Of a stretch of DNA of 64,000 nucleotides, positions 9,315 through 19,774 are shown piece by piece. The DNA is from Clavibacter nebraskensis NCPPB 2581. GTDB taxonomy: Bacteria > Actinomycetota > Actinomycetes > Actinomycetales > Microbacteriaceae. The position numbers were made by a program, and so were the translations under genes. The stretch lies in assembly GCF_000355695.1 (NCBI RefSeq), contig NC_020891.1, positions 868,001-932,000 of the forward strand. Reading direction: 5' to 3'. Under the pieces are notes generated by a model, which saw only the letters and a program-made list of their open reading frames with translations, was not told the origin of the DNA and searched no databases. Each line of letters starts with the position of its first letter. Position 1 is the first letter of the stretch.

Positions 9315-9914
9315 ATGTACGAGGGAATCGTCCAGGAGCTGATCGACGAGCTCGGCCGCCTGCCGGGCATCGGCCCGAAGTCCGCCCAGCGCATCGCGTT
9401 CCACATCCTCCAGACCGAGACGTTCGACGTCTCGCGCCTGGCCGAGGTGCTCACGGTGGTCCGCGACAAGGTGCGCTTCTGCGCCATCTGCGGCAACGTC
9501 AGCGAGGAGGAGACCTGCGGCATCTGCCGGGATCCCCGCCGCAGCCCCGCCACCATCTGCGTGGTCGAGGAGGCGAAGGACGTCGTCGCCATCGAGCGCA
9601 CCCGCGAGTTCCGCGGGCTCTACCATGTCCTCGGCGGGGCCATCAGCCCCATCGACGGCATCGGACCGGACGACCTCCGCATCCGCCAGCTCATGCAGCG
9701 CCTCGCCGACGCCACGGTCACCGAGGTCATCATCGCCACGGATCCGAACCTCGAGGGCGAGGCGACCGCCACCTACCTCTCGCGGCTGCTCTCCACCTTC
9801 GACATCCGCGTCACGCGCCTCGCCTCCGGCCTCCCCGTCGGCGGCGACCTCGAGTACGCCGACGAGGTCACCCTCGGCCGGGCCTTCGAGGGCCGACGCC
9901 TCGTGGGGGAGTGA
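9315..9914 (+). CDS. recR: Recombination mediator protein RecR
   Basis: 199-aa RecR acts with RecF/RecO to load RecA at gaps. It shows the helix-hairpin-helix [10 protein letters not shown] near residue 17, a C4 zinc finger (C-A-I-C and C-G-I-C, about 56-72), and the Toprim segment V-V-E-E-A-K-D followed by D-P-N-x-E-G-E near 140. Length matches the family. The conserved dnaX-recR pairing and 6-bp gap indicate one transcript. Confidence 0.97.
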   Translation: MYEGIVQELIDELGRLPGIGPKSAQRIAFHILQTETFDVSRLAEVLTVVRDKVRFCAICGNVSEEETCGICRDPRRSPATICVVEEAKDVVAIERTREFRGLYHVLGGAISPIDGIGPDDLRIRQLMQRLADATVTEVIIATDPNLEGEATATYLSRLLSTFDIRVTRLASGLPVGGDLEYADEVTLGRAFEGRRLVGE

Positions 9915-9975
9915 CCCGACGGCGCACCAGCCGGCGCATGCCGTCACACGGCGGGACCGCCGATCGCCCCCGCCC

Positions 9976-9981
9976 TACAAT
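9976..9981 (+). promoter_or_regulatory. -10 box of the lysC promoter
   Basis: TACAAT lies in the recR-lysC gap, 45 bases before the lysC GTG. No good -35 box is visible. Confidence 0.5.
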
Positions 9982-10026
9982 CGTGAACCGGGCCTCCCGC
10001 GCCCACCCGAACCCCAGGAGTCGCCC

Positions 10027-12436
<2,410 letters not shown>

Positions 12437-12511
12437 TCCCTCCCCACCAGCGCTCGTGAGGTAGCCCGTACCTTCTCCCGCGGCCCCCGAGGGGGCCCGA
12501 GAGGGCGGGCG

Positions 12512-12517
12512 TACACT
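12512..12517 (+). promoter_or_regulatory. -10 box of mqo (leaderless)
   Basis: TACACT ends 6 bases before the GTG at 12524. No ribosome site lies between, so the transcript is probably leaderless. Confidence 0.6.
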
Positions 12518-12523
12518 GATCCG

Positions 12524-14002
12524 GTGAGTGATACAGCGGAACCGGTAGACGTCGTCCTCGTCGGCGGGGGCATCATGAGCGCGACGCTCGGCACCCTCAT
12601 CAAGCAGCTCGAACCGGACTGGACCATCCAGATCTTCGAGCGCCTCGGTGAGGTGGCCATGGAGTCGAGCAACCCGTGGAACAACGCGGGCACGGGCCAC
12701 GCTGCCCTCTGCGAGCTGAACTACACGCCGGAGAAGGACGGGAAGATCGAGATCGGGTCCGCGACCCGCATCAACGAGCAGTTCCAGCTCTCCCGCCAGT
12801 TCTGGGCGCACCTCGTCACGGCGGGTGCCGTGCCGGAGCCCAAGGAGTTCATCAACCCCACCCCGCACATGACGTTCGTGCGCGGCGAGGAGAACGCGAA
12901 GTACCTGCGCCGCCGCTTCGACGCCATGCGCGCGCACCCCCTCTTCGAGGCCATGGAGTACACGGAGGACCCCGCGGTCATCCACTCCTGGGCCCCGCTC
13001 CTCGTGCTCCAGCGCGACAAGTCCGAGGTCATCGCCGCCACGCGCTTCGAGGGCGGCACCGACGTCGACTTCGGCGCGCTCACGAACAAGCTCATCGACT
13101 ACCTCACGGAGCACGGCGCGGCCCTGCACCTCAACCACGAGGTCCGCGGCCTGTCGAAGAACCCCGACGGCAGCTGGCATCTCCGCGTCCGCAACGACGT
13201 CGGCCGCTCCACCGTGGAGGTGGACGCGAGGTTCGTCTTCATCGGCGCGGGCGGCGGCGCGCTGCACCTGCTGCAGAAGTCGGGCATCCCCGAGATCAAG
13301 GGCTTCGGCGGGTTCCCCATCAGCGGCGAGTGGTTCCGCACGGACGACCCCGAGATCGTCGCCAAGCACCGGGCGAAGGTCTACGGCAAGGCCGCCATCG
13401 GATCGCCGCCCATGTCCGTGCCGCACCTCGACACGCGCGTGGTGGGCGGCGAGACCTCCCTGCTCTTCGGGCCCTACGCCGGCTTCAGCCCGCGCTTCCT
13501 CAAGAAGGGCTCGCTGCTCGACCTGTTCACGTCGATCCGGCCGCACAACATCATCCCGATGCTCGCCGTCGCAAAGGACAACCTGAGCCTCATCAAGTAC
13601 CTCGTCAGCCAGCTCATCGCCTCCAAGGAGACGAAGTTCGACGCGCTCCGCGAGTTCATGCCCACGGCCGACCCGAAGGACTGGTACCAGGTCACCGCCG
13701 GCCAGCGCGTGCAGGTCATGAAGAAGGACGCGGAGAAGGGCGGCGTGCTGCAGTTCGGCACCGAGGTCATCGCGGCGGCCGACGGCAGCATCGCGGGCCT
13801 CCTCGGCGCGTCGCCGGGGGCGTCGACGGCCGTCCCGATCATGCTCGACGTCCTCGAGCGCTGCTTCCCCGACCGCATCGCCGGCTGGAAGAAGCCGCTC
13901 ACGCGCATGATCCCGAACTACGGCACCCTCGTCGCGTCGGACCCCAAGAAGACGCCGAAGATCATCCAGGAGACCGCGGAGGTCCTCGAGCTCCAGCACT
14001 GA
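12524..14002 (+). CDS. mqo: Malate:quinone oxidoreductase
   Basis: FAD-dependent, membrane-associated enzyme that oxidises malate to oxaloacetate and passes electrons to quinone, serving the TCA cycle and respiration. The 492-aa protein has the FAD Rossmann motif V-G-G-G-I-M-S-A-T near residue 12 and the family motifs [11 protein letters not shown] (about 47-57) and A-G-Q-R-V-Q. Length is typical. It stands alone with its own promoter. Confidence 0.96.
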   Translation: MSDTAEPVDVVLVGGGIMSATLGTLIKQLEPDWTIQIFERLGEVAMESSNPWNNAGTGHAALCELNYTPEKDGKIEIGSATRINEQFQLSRQFWAHLVTAGAVPEPKEFINPTPHMTFVRGEENAKYLRRRFDAMRAHPLFEAMEYTEDPAVIHSWAPLLVLQRDKSEVIAATRFEGGTDVDFGALTNKLIDYLTEHGAALHLNHEVRGLSKNPDGSWHLRVRNDVGRSTVEVDARFVFIGAGGGALHLLQKSGIPEIKGFGGFPISGEWFRTDDPEIVAKHRAKVYGKAAIGSPPMSVPHLDTRVVGGETSLLFGPYAGFSPRFLKKGSLLDLFTSIRPHNIIPMLAVAKDNLSLIKYLVSQLIASKETKFDALREFMPTADPKDWYQVTAGQRVQVMKKDAEKGGVLQFGTEVIAAADGSIAGLLGASPGASTAVPIMLDVLERCFPDRIAGWKKPLTRMIPNYGTLVASDPKKTPKIIQETAEVLELQH

Positions 14003-14048
14003 CGGGCGCGGACGGTCGCGATCACGCGGCCGCCCGCTCGCGCGAGGT

Positions 14049-14064
14049 TCGAAAGTGTGTTCGA
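14049..14064 (+). promoter_or_regulatory. LexA (SOS) box upstream of the radical SAM gene
   Basis: TCGAAAGTGTGTTCGA matches the actinobacterial SOS consensus TCGAAC-N4-GTTCGA at 11 of 12 fixed positions and lies 8 bases before the ATG at 14073. LexA bound here would block transcription until DNA damage. Confidence 0.7.
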
Positions 14065-14072
14065 ATGAGCGC

Positions 14073-15257
14073 ATGAGATGGAGCGCGCAGAGACTGTCCG
14101 ACGCGAGCGTGGACGCGCTGCCCGGGCTGGCCCGCCTGAGCAACCTCGTGCAGAGCGTCTGCACCCCGGAGTTCCAGGGCGTGACGTTCCACGAGGTGCT
14201 CGCGAAGTCGGCCCTCAACCGCGTGCCGGGGGAGTCGAAGGTCATGCCGTACGGCTGGACCATCAACCCCTACCGCGGCTGCACGCACGCCTGCGTCTAC
14301 TGCTTCGCGCGCCCGACGCACGAGTACCTCGACCTCGACGGGGGCCGCGACTTCGACGACCAGATCGTCGTCAAGGTCAACGTCGCCGAGGTGCTCGCCC
14401 GGGAGCTCGCGAAGCCCACGTGGACGCACGACGCGGTCGCGCTGGGCACCAACACGGATCCGTACCAGCGTGCCGAGGGCCGCTACGCGCTCATGCCCGG
14501 CATCATCGCGGCGCTCGCGTCGTCGGGCACGCCGCTGTCCATCCTCACCAAGGGCACGCTGCTCCGCCGCGACCTCCCGCTGCTGCGGGAGGCGTCGGCG
14601 TCGGTGCCGGTGGACCTCGCGATGAGCATCGCCGTGCTCGACGACGACCTGCAGCAGTCGGTGGAGCCGGGCACGCCCACGACCGCGGCGCGCCTCGCGA
14701 CGGTCACGGCGATCCGCGAGGCGGGCCTCGACTGCACCGTGTTCATGATGCCGATCCTGCCCATGCTCACGGACTCCGTCGAGCACCTCGACCACGCGCT
14801 CACGCGCATCCGCGAGGCCGGCGGCACGCGCGTCCTCTACTCCGCGCTCTACCTCAAGCCGGGGGTGAAGGAGTGGTACCTCCAGTGGCTCGAGCGCGAG
14901 CGTCCGGATCTCGTGGGCCGCTACCTCGACCTCTACGCGCGCGGTGCGTACGCCCCGCAGGCGTACCGGTCCTGGCTGAAGGCGCGCCTGTATCCGCTGG
15001 TCCGGCGGCACGGGCTCGGCGGCGGGCGGGTGGATCCGCGCACCGGCGGCGTCCTGTCCCGCGCCGACCTGCCGGGCGTCGAGGCGGCCCGCGCGCCGAT
15101 GGGCGGCCGGCCGCGTCCCGGCTGGAGCCAGGAGGGCGCGGACAGCCGCGCCACGACGGCACGCGGTCGCGGCAGCTGGACGCAGGCGCCCGCCCCGGGC
15201 CCGCTCGTCGCCGCGTCGCTCCCGGCCGCATCCGCGACGCAGGCCACGCTGTTCTGA
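14073..15257 (+). CDS. Rv2578c-family radical SAM protein
   Basis: 394-aa protein with the radical SAM iron-sulfur motif C-T-H-A-C-V-Y-C (CxxxCxxC) near residue 70 and a T-N-T-D-P-Y-Q-R motif near 130. It resembles the Rv2578c family (related to SPL/photoproduct-lyase-like proteins); the substrate is unknown. ATG 14073 (M-R-W-S) is chosen because the family begins so and the GTG at 14055 falls inside the LexA box. The C-terminal 70 residues are low complexity. The SOS box suggests a role in DNA-damage response, as recalled for the mycobacterial homologue. Confidence 0.85.
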   Translation: MRWSAQRLSDASVDALPGLARLSNLVQSVCTPEFQGVTFHEVLAKSALNRVPGESKVMPYGWTINPYRGCTHACVYCFARPTHEYLDLDGGRDFDDQIVVKVNVAEVLARELAKPTWTHDAVALGTNTDPYQRAEGRYALMPGIIAALASSGTPLSILTKGTLLRRDLPLLREASASVPVDLAMSIAVLDDDLQQSVEPGTPTTAARLATVTAIREAGLDCTVFMMPILPMLTDSVEHLDHALTRIREAGGTRVLYSALYLKPGVKEWYLQWLERERPDLVGRYLDLYARGAYAPQAYRSWLKARLYPLVRRHGLGGGRVDPRTGGVLSRADLPGVEAARAPMGGRPRPGWSQEGADSRATTARGRGSWTQAPAPGPLVAASLPAASATQATLF

Positions 15258-15325
15258 CGACGGGGGAGCGGGGCGCCGAGGTGTCCACCCACGCCCCCGC
15301 ATGCCGTCCCGACGCGCTCCCTGGC

Positions 15326-15331
15326 TAAGGT
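15326..15331 (+). promoter_or_regulatory. -10 box of the LuxR-type regulator (leaderless)
   Basis: TAAGGT ends 6 bases before the ATG at 15338. Confidence 0.55.
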
Positions 15332-15337
15332 TTTGGC

Positions 15338-16051
15338 ATGAACACCCTGCGCGACCCCGGGGTTGGCACGCGCGATGCCTCCGGGCGGTCGTCGCCGCAG
15401 CCCGTGCGGGTCGGCGTGCTCATGGGACACGAGCGCGCGCTGGACGAGGTCTGCGCGATCCTCCGCCGCCGGGCTCCCGAGATCGACGTCGTGGTGAGCA
15501 CGACGGGCTGGCTCCAGCTGGTGCGCTCGCCGCGCTTCCCGACGGACGTCGTGGTCGTCGACTACGACCTCGCCGACGCCGTCAGCCTCGAGGGCCGCAT
15601 CCGCTCCTGCCGCGCGGCGGGTGCCGCCGTCGTGGTGCTGTCGCGGTCGGGCGCCGATGAGGTCCGTCGCCGCGTGGTCGACGCGGGGGCGGCGGCGCTG
15701 TTGACGGGGCCGGTACCCGCCGCGGACATCGTGGCCGCGGTGCGTGCCGTCGCGGCCGGCGCAGGGACGCGATCCGCGCAGCGACGGGACGACGGCACGA
15801 CGCACGGGGACGAGGGGCGCGCGGCGCGCGCCTTCGCGAGCCCCCGCCTCAGCCAGGGCGAGGAGCAGGCCCTCCGCCTCTACGTGACCGGCCGCTCGAC
15901 GCAGGCCGTCGCCGCGGCCATGAACGTGCAGTACGAGACCGCGAAGACCTACCTCCGTCGCGTCCGCGCGAAGTACCGCCTCGTCGGGAGGATCGCGGGT
16001 CGGCGGTCCGACCTGATCGAACGCGCCACCGAGGACGGCTACCTTCGGTAG
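15338..16051 (+). CDS. Response-regulator-like LuxR family transcription factor
   Basis: 237-aa protein. Residues about 24-130 resemble a receiver domain, with V-V-V-D-Y-D near residue 72 as the likely phospho-acceptor region, though the acidic pocket is incomplete. The C-terminal segment (about 165-237) is a LuxR-type helix-turn-helix with G-R-S-T-Q-A-V-A-A-A-M and Y-E-T-A-K-T-Y-L-R-R-V. No histidine kinase is adjacent, so it is an orphan. Its stop codon touches the tdk start. Targets are unknown; the EPS-type cassette beginning at 17083 is one possibility. Confidence 0.8.
   Translation: MNTLRDPGVGTRDASGRSSPQPVRVGVLMGHERALDEVCAILRRRAPEIDVVVSTTGWLQLVRSPRFPTDVVVVDYDLADAVSLEGRIRSCRAAGAAVVVLSRSGADEVRRRVVDAGAAALLTGPVPAADIVAAVRAVAAGAGTRSAQRRDDGTTHGDEGRAARAFASPRLSQGEEQALRLYVTGRSTQAVAAAMNVQYETAKTYLRRVRAKYRLVGRIAGRRSDLIERATEDGYLR
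16040..16045 (+). promoter_or_regulatory. -10 box of tdk (leaderless, inside the preceding gene)
   Basis: TACCTT sits in the last codons of the LuxR-type gene, 6 bases before the tdk ATG. Confidence 0.5.
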
Positions 16052-16726
16052 ATGGCCAAGCTCTACTTCCGTTTCGGCGCGATGAACAGCGGCAAGAGCA
16101 CCTCGATGCTCCAGGCCGCCTACAACTACGAGGAGCGCGGGCAGCACGTGCTGCTCACGAAGCCCGTTATCGACACCAAGGGCGACCGCGACATCGTGTC
16201 GCGCCTCGGCGTCCGTCGTCCGGTGGACTTCCTGCTCGAGCCGGACGCGGACGTATGGCAGGAGTTCGGGATCCACCGCGAGCGCGTGCTGCAGGAGAAG
16301 GGCGGCCCGACGGCGTGCCTCCTCGTCGACGAGGCGCAGTTCCTGCGCGAGTCGCAGGTGGACGACCTGCTGCGGATCGCGATCCTGCAGGACGTGCCGG
16401 TCATCGCCTACGGGATCCGCACCGACTTCCAGACGGTGGCGTTCCCCGGAAGCCGGCGGCTGCTCGAGATCGCGCACAGCCTCGAGGAGATGAAGACCAT
16501 CTGCCGCTGCGGGCGCAAGGCCGTCTTCAACGCGCGCCAGGTCGGCGAGCGGTTCATCTTCGCCGGCGACCAGGTCGCGATCGACGGCGAGGACGTCACG
16601 TACATGTCGCTCTGCGGCGCCTGCTACCTGGCGGAGAGCGGGGGAGCGCTCACGAGCGGCCGCCCCGTCGAGGTGGGCGCGTCGACGTTCGGCTACCCCG
16701 CCGGCCCGGACGCCGACTTCGCCTGA
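16052..16726 (+). CDS. tdk: Thymidine kinase
   Basis: Salvage enzyme that phosphorylates thymidine with ATP. 224 aa of the type II family: Walker A GAMNSGKST at 9-17, Walker B L-L-V-D-E-A-Q-F near residue 90, and a zinc site formed by C-R-C and C-G-A-C pairs. The ATG immediately follows the stop of the regulator gene, and a -10 box 6 bases upstream suggests it is also transcribed on its own. Confidence 0.95.
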   Translation: MAKLYFRFGAMNSGKSTSMLQAAYNYEERGQHVLLTKPVIDTKGDRDIVSRLGVRRPVDFLLEPDADVWQEFGIHRERVLQEKGGPTACLLVDEAQFLRESQVDDLLRIAILQDVPVIAYGIRTDFQTVAFPGSRRLLEIAHSLEEMKTICRCGRKAVFNARQVGERFIFAGDQVAIDGEDVTYMSLCGACYLAESGGALTSGRPVEVGASTFGYPAGPDADFA

Positions 16727-16755
16727 TCCGGCCGCGGGAAAGGCCGCGACGCGCG

Positions 16756-16848
16756 TCAGTCCCGCAGGTAGCGGAGGCCGTGCGCGGTGAGAGCGCCCGT
16801 GAGCACGAGGGTGGCGAGCGGCACGAGGGCGACGCAGACGTCGAGCAC
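16756..16848 (-). CDS. Candidate 30-aa single-span membrane microprotein
   Basis: A GTG at 16848 has AGGAGG at ideal spacing (8 bases) and opens a 30-codon frame with almost only G/C in third positions. The product is one hydrophobic helix (V-A-L-V-P-L-A-T-L-V-L-T-G-A-L) with a basic end, H-G-L-R-Y-L-R-D. A longer 72-aa reading from ATG 16974 is possible, but its first 40 residues lack the third-position bias. Function unknown. Confidence 0.45.
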   Translation of the reverse strand: MLDVCVALVPLATLVLTGALTAHGLRYLRD

Positions 16849-17082
16849 GGTGCTGGCCTCCTCCTCGGGTGAGCGGGCCGACCGTGCGCATCCGGGGAGG
16901 TGGGTGGCCTGAGCGCGGATCCACGCTAGCCCGATCGTCCCGCCGATCGACCGCCCCAGAAGCTGGGGCGTCATTCACGTGACGTCATTCACCGCCCCGG
17001 GGAACCAATGCTGGTCCTCGGCTGTGGGAGCATGGGACGGGGGCGCCGCTGGGGGGCGCTCGATCGACGAGGGGGATCGCCT

Positions 17083-18477
17083 GTGGAACTGCGTGAGTAC
17101 ATCCGGATCCTGCGACGGTCATGGATCCTGATCCTGTTGGTACTTCTGCTCGGAGTGGGGGCGGCCGCCGGCTACTCGCTCGTGCAGACGCCCGAGTACC
17201 GGGCGTCGTCCAAGGTGTTCGTCTCGACGCAGTCGGCCGGCACCGTGCAGGACCTGAGCCAGGGCAGCACGTTCACGCAGCAGGCGGTCAAGAGCTACGC
17301 CGACGTGGTGGCGACGCCCGTCGTGCTGGAGCCGGTCATCGCCCAGCTGGGCCTCGACGCGACGGCGGAGTCGCTCGCGCCGAAGATCACCGCCACCGCG
17401 GCGGCAGACACCGTCATCATCCAGATCTCCGTCGAGGATGAGAAGGCCGAGGCGGCCGCCACCATCGCCAACGCGGTGGCGAGGAGCTTCACCGACGTCG
17501 TCGCCGAGCTCACGCCGCTCGACGCCAACGGGCAGGCGCAGGTGAAGATAACGACCCTGCAGGAGGCCCGGATCCCGGCATCGCCCGTCTCCCCGCAGGT
17601 CCCGCTGAACCTCGCGCTGGGCGGGCTCATCGGGCTCGCGCTCGGTGTGGCCGCCGCCGTGCTGCGCGCCACGCTCGACACCCGGATCCGCGGGGAGCAC
17701 GACCTGCGCCTCGTCACGCACGCGCCCATCCTCGGCGGCATCGCCTACGACCCGAAGGCCAAGGAGCGCCCGCTCATCGTGCAGTCGGATCCGCGCAGCC
17801 CGCGCGCCGAGTCCTTCCGCAGCCTGCGCACCAACCTGCAGTTCCTCGACTTCGGCGGTCGCGCGCGCAGCTTCGTCATCACGAGCGCGGTCGAGTCGGA
17901 GGGCAAGTCCACGACGAGCGCCAACCTCGCCATCGCCCTGAGCGACGCGGGTGCGCGCGTCGCCGTCGTCGACGCGGACCTGCGCCGTCCCAAGCTCGCG
18001 TCGTACCTCGGGCTCGAGGGCGCGGTCGGTCTCACCGACGTGCTCATCGGCCGCGCCGAGCTCAAGGACGTCCTGCAGCCGTGGGGCAACCGCAACATGT
18101 TCGTGCTGCCGGCGGGCCAGATCCCGCCGAACCCGAGCGAGCTGCTGGGCTCGCGCACCATGGTCACGCTCCTGAAGGAGCTCGAGGCCGAGTTCGACAC
18201 CGTGCTCATCGACGCGCCGCCGCTGCTGCCCGTCACCGACAGCGCGGTCCTGTCGAAGAGCGCGGGCGGGGCGATCCTCGTCGTGTCGTCCGGTCGCGCA
18301 CACCGGGGCCAGGTCCACGCGGCCATCGAGTCGCTGAACAGCGTCGGCGCCGAGGTCCTGGGCGTCGTGCTGACGATGCTCCCGACCAAGGGCCCGGACG
18401 CGTACGGCTACGGCCAGTACGGCTATTCCTACGTGCGGCCCGAGAGCTCCGACAGCACGAGCCCGGCCGCTCCCTGA
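17083..18477 (+). CDS. Wzz/Wzc-like polysaccharide tyrosine autokinase (BY-kinase)
   Basis: 464-aa fusion of a Wzz chain-length domain (membrane spans near residues 14-34 and about 170-190) and a cytoplasmic bacterial tyrosine kinase. Walker A S-E-G-K-S-T has its lysine at residue 275, Walker A' is V-A-V-V-D-A-D-L-R-R-P, Walker B is F-D-T-V-L-I-D-A-P-P, and the C-terminus holds a tyrosine cluster (Y-G-Y-G-Q-Y-G-Y-S-Y) for autophosphorylation. GTG 17083 is chosen because GAGGGGGA precedes it. Such proteins control export or length of exopolysaccharide; no glycosyltransferases are nearby. Confidence 0.9.
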   Translation: MELREYIRILRRSWILILLVLLLGVGAAAGYSLVQTPEYRASSKVFVSTQSAGTVQDLSQGSTFTQQAVKSYADVVATPVVLEPVIAQLGLDATAESLAPKITATAAADTVIIQISVEDEKAEAAATIANAVARSFTDVVAELTPLDANGQAQVKITTLQEARIPASPVSPQVPLNLALGGLIGLALGVAAAVLRATLDTRIRGEHDLRLVTHAPILGGIAYDPKAKERPLIVQSDPRSPRAESFRSLRTNLQFLDFGGRARSFVITSAVESEGKSTTSANLAIALSDAGARVAVVDADLRRPKLASYLGLEGAVGLTDVLIGRAELKDVLQPWGNRNMFVLPAGQIPPNPSELLGSRTMVTLLKELEAEFDTVLIDAPPLLPVTDSAVLSKSAGGAILVVSSGRAHRGQVHAAIESLNSVGAEVLGVVLTMLPTKGPDAYGYGQYGYSYVRPESSDSTSPAAP

Positions 18478-18790
18478 CCGGCCGCCGGACCCGCCGCCGA
18501 CACGTGTCGTCCCGGCGGGCTCCGTGGGGGCCTGTACGATCCGGGTGACACCACCGCTCGACCCGCATCTCCCGATGCGCCGACCGGGCCCTGCTCCACC
18601 GGAGGAGCGCGTCCCGGCTCGTCGTCGGGGCGCGGACCGGATCCGGCCGCCCGAGAGGGTGGGCGGTCCGCGTGCCGCACGATGCCCGCCACACCGGGAG
18701 ACACCATGTCGGCTCACGCCGAGGCGCCGCCGCGCCACCTGCCAGGACGCACGTCCGACCACCGCGCCCCTCGACCCGCGGGAGCCGCTC
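18478..18790 (+). other. 313-bp leader between the BY-kinase and the following gene
   Basis: Contains a possible -10 box TACGAT (18535-18540) and a short ORF (18706-18798). An in-frame GTG at 18545 could extend the next protein by 82 residues, but the codons there lack the usual third-position bias. Confidence 0.4.
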
Positions 18791-18798
18791 GTGGCTAG
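18706..18798 (+). CDS. Possible 30-aa upstream ORF
   Basis: ATG preceded by GGGAG; the frame ends with TAG at 18796-18798, overlapping the GTG start of the next gene by 8 bases. This layout would allow translational coupling. The peptide is Ala/Pro/His/Arg-rich without known similarity. Confidence 0.25.
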   Translation: MSAHAEAPPRHLPGRTSDHRAPRPAGAARG

Positions 18799-19774
18799 GA
18801 CCGCGCCCGACGGCCGGAAGCCCATGGCGGTCACGGGTCGTGCCCGGCGCCGTCGTCCCTCGCTCGGCCGCATCATCCCCGGAGTCGGCGTGACCGCGGT
18901 GGTCGCCTTCCTCGCCATCGACCTGATCCTCGTCTCGGCCGCGGTGACCCGCACGGGCGGCGGGCCGACCGACGGGGGCACGGCCGCCCCCGCGCCCTCC
19001 GCCGCCAGCACCGACGCCGCCGCGACCCCGACGCCCGCGCCCAGCGCCGCACCGACCACGACGGTGGCCGCCCCGACGGTCTTCCTCGCGGCGGGGAACG
19101 CCGAGGTCGCGTGGCGCACCACGGGCGGCTCCTGCACGGGCGAGCCCGCCCGCATCCAGACCACCATCGACGCGGGCCGCACCTGGGACACCCGTTCGAC
19201 GGGCTCCTTCGACGCGCGCCGGATCCTCGCGCTGCAGGTGGACAGCCCGGACGTCGGCAGCGTCGTCGCGGACGTGACGGCGGCATGCACCCGCACAACG
19301 CTCCAGAGCTTCACGGGCGGCGAGTTCTGGCGCGACGCGTCGGCGCTCACGGCGACGACGGCGTACGTCGACCCCGCGCAGCCCGGCACGGTGCAGCTCG
19401 TCCAGGGCCCCCGGGACGCTCCGTGTGACGACGCCGTCCAGGTCGTCGACAGCGGCCAGGCGGCCGCGATGCTCTGCGGCTCCGGCGCGCTGCACGTCCG
19501 CTCGGGCAGCGGCGACTTCCGGCTGATCGACGCCCCGGGGGTCCTCGCGCTCGCGCTGGGCACGGACGGCATCCTCACGGCCGGCACCGCCGGATCCTGC
19601 GCGGGCACGAGCGTCGGCCGCATCGTCCCGGCCTCGGGTGCCGTGAGCGTGCTCGGTTGCGCGGCGGCCGCCCCCACCAGCGGCTCCGTGGCCATCTCGG
19701 CCGCCGGTCGCGACGTCTGGCTGCTCACCGGCGACGCCGTCAGCATCTCCGCCGACGGCGGGATCACCTGGTGA
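18791..19774 (+). CDS. Membrane-anchored secreted protein with BNR-like repeats, unknown function
   Basis: 327 aa from GTG 18791, with GGAG 6 bases upstream. A basic N-terminus is followed by one membrane span (about residues 33-57), an Ala/Thr/Pro linker, and an extracytoplasmic domain. Asp-x-Gly-x-x-W/T-W patterns (D-A-G-R-T-W, A-D-G-G-I-T-W) resemble BNR/sialidase-type beta-propeller repeats. Four or more cysteines may form disulfides. It overlaps the DUF4012 gene by 4 bp, so both probably act together at the cell surface. No family name can be given with certainty. Confidence 0.65.
   Translation: MARTAPDGRKPMAVTGRARRRRPSLGRIIPGVGVTAVVAFLAIDLILVSAAVTRTGGGPTDGGTAAPAPSAASTDAAATPTPAPSAAPTTTVAAPTVFLAAGNAEVAWRTTGGSCTGEPARIQTTIDAGRTWDTRSTGSFDARRILALQVDSPDVGSVVADVTAACTRTTLQSFTGGEFWRDASALTATTAYVDPAQPGTVQLVQGPRDAPCDDAVQVVDSGQAAAMLCGSGALHVRSGSGDFRLIDAPGVLALALGTDGILTAGTAGSCAGTSVGRIVPASGAVSVLGCAAAAPTSGSVAISAAGRDVWLLTGDAVSISADGGITW

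Noticed and set aside
14003-14048. Terminator after mqo
   Set aside because: The G+C-rich arms pair only with several mismatches, so I could not support a defined hairpin.
18545-18790. N-terminal extension of the BNR-like protein from a leaderless GTG at 18545
   Set aside because: A TACGAT box is suitably placed, but the 82 extra codons lack third-position bias and hide the membrane anchor; GTG 18791 has a ribosome site.
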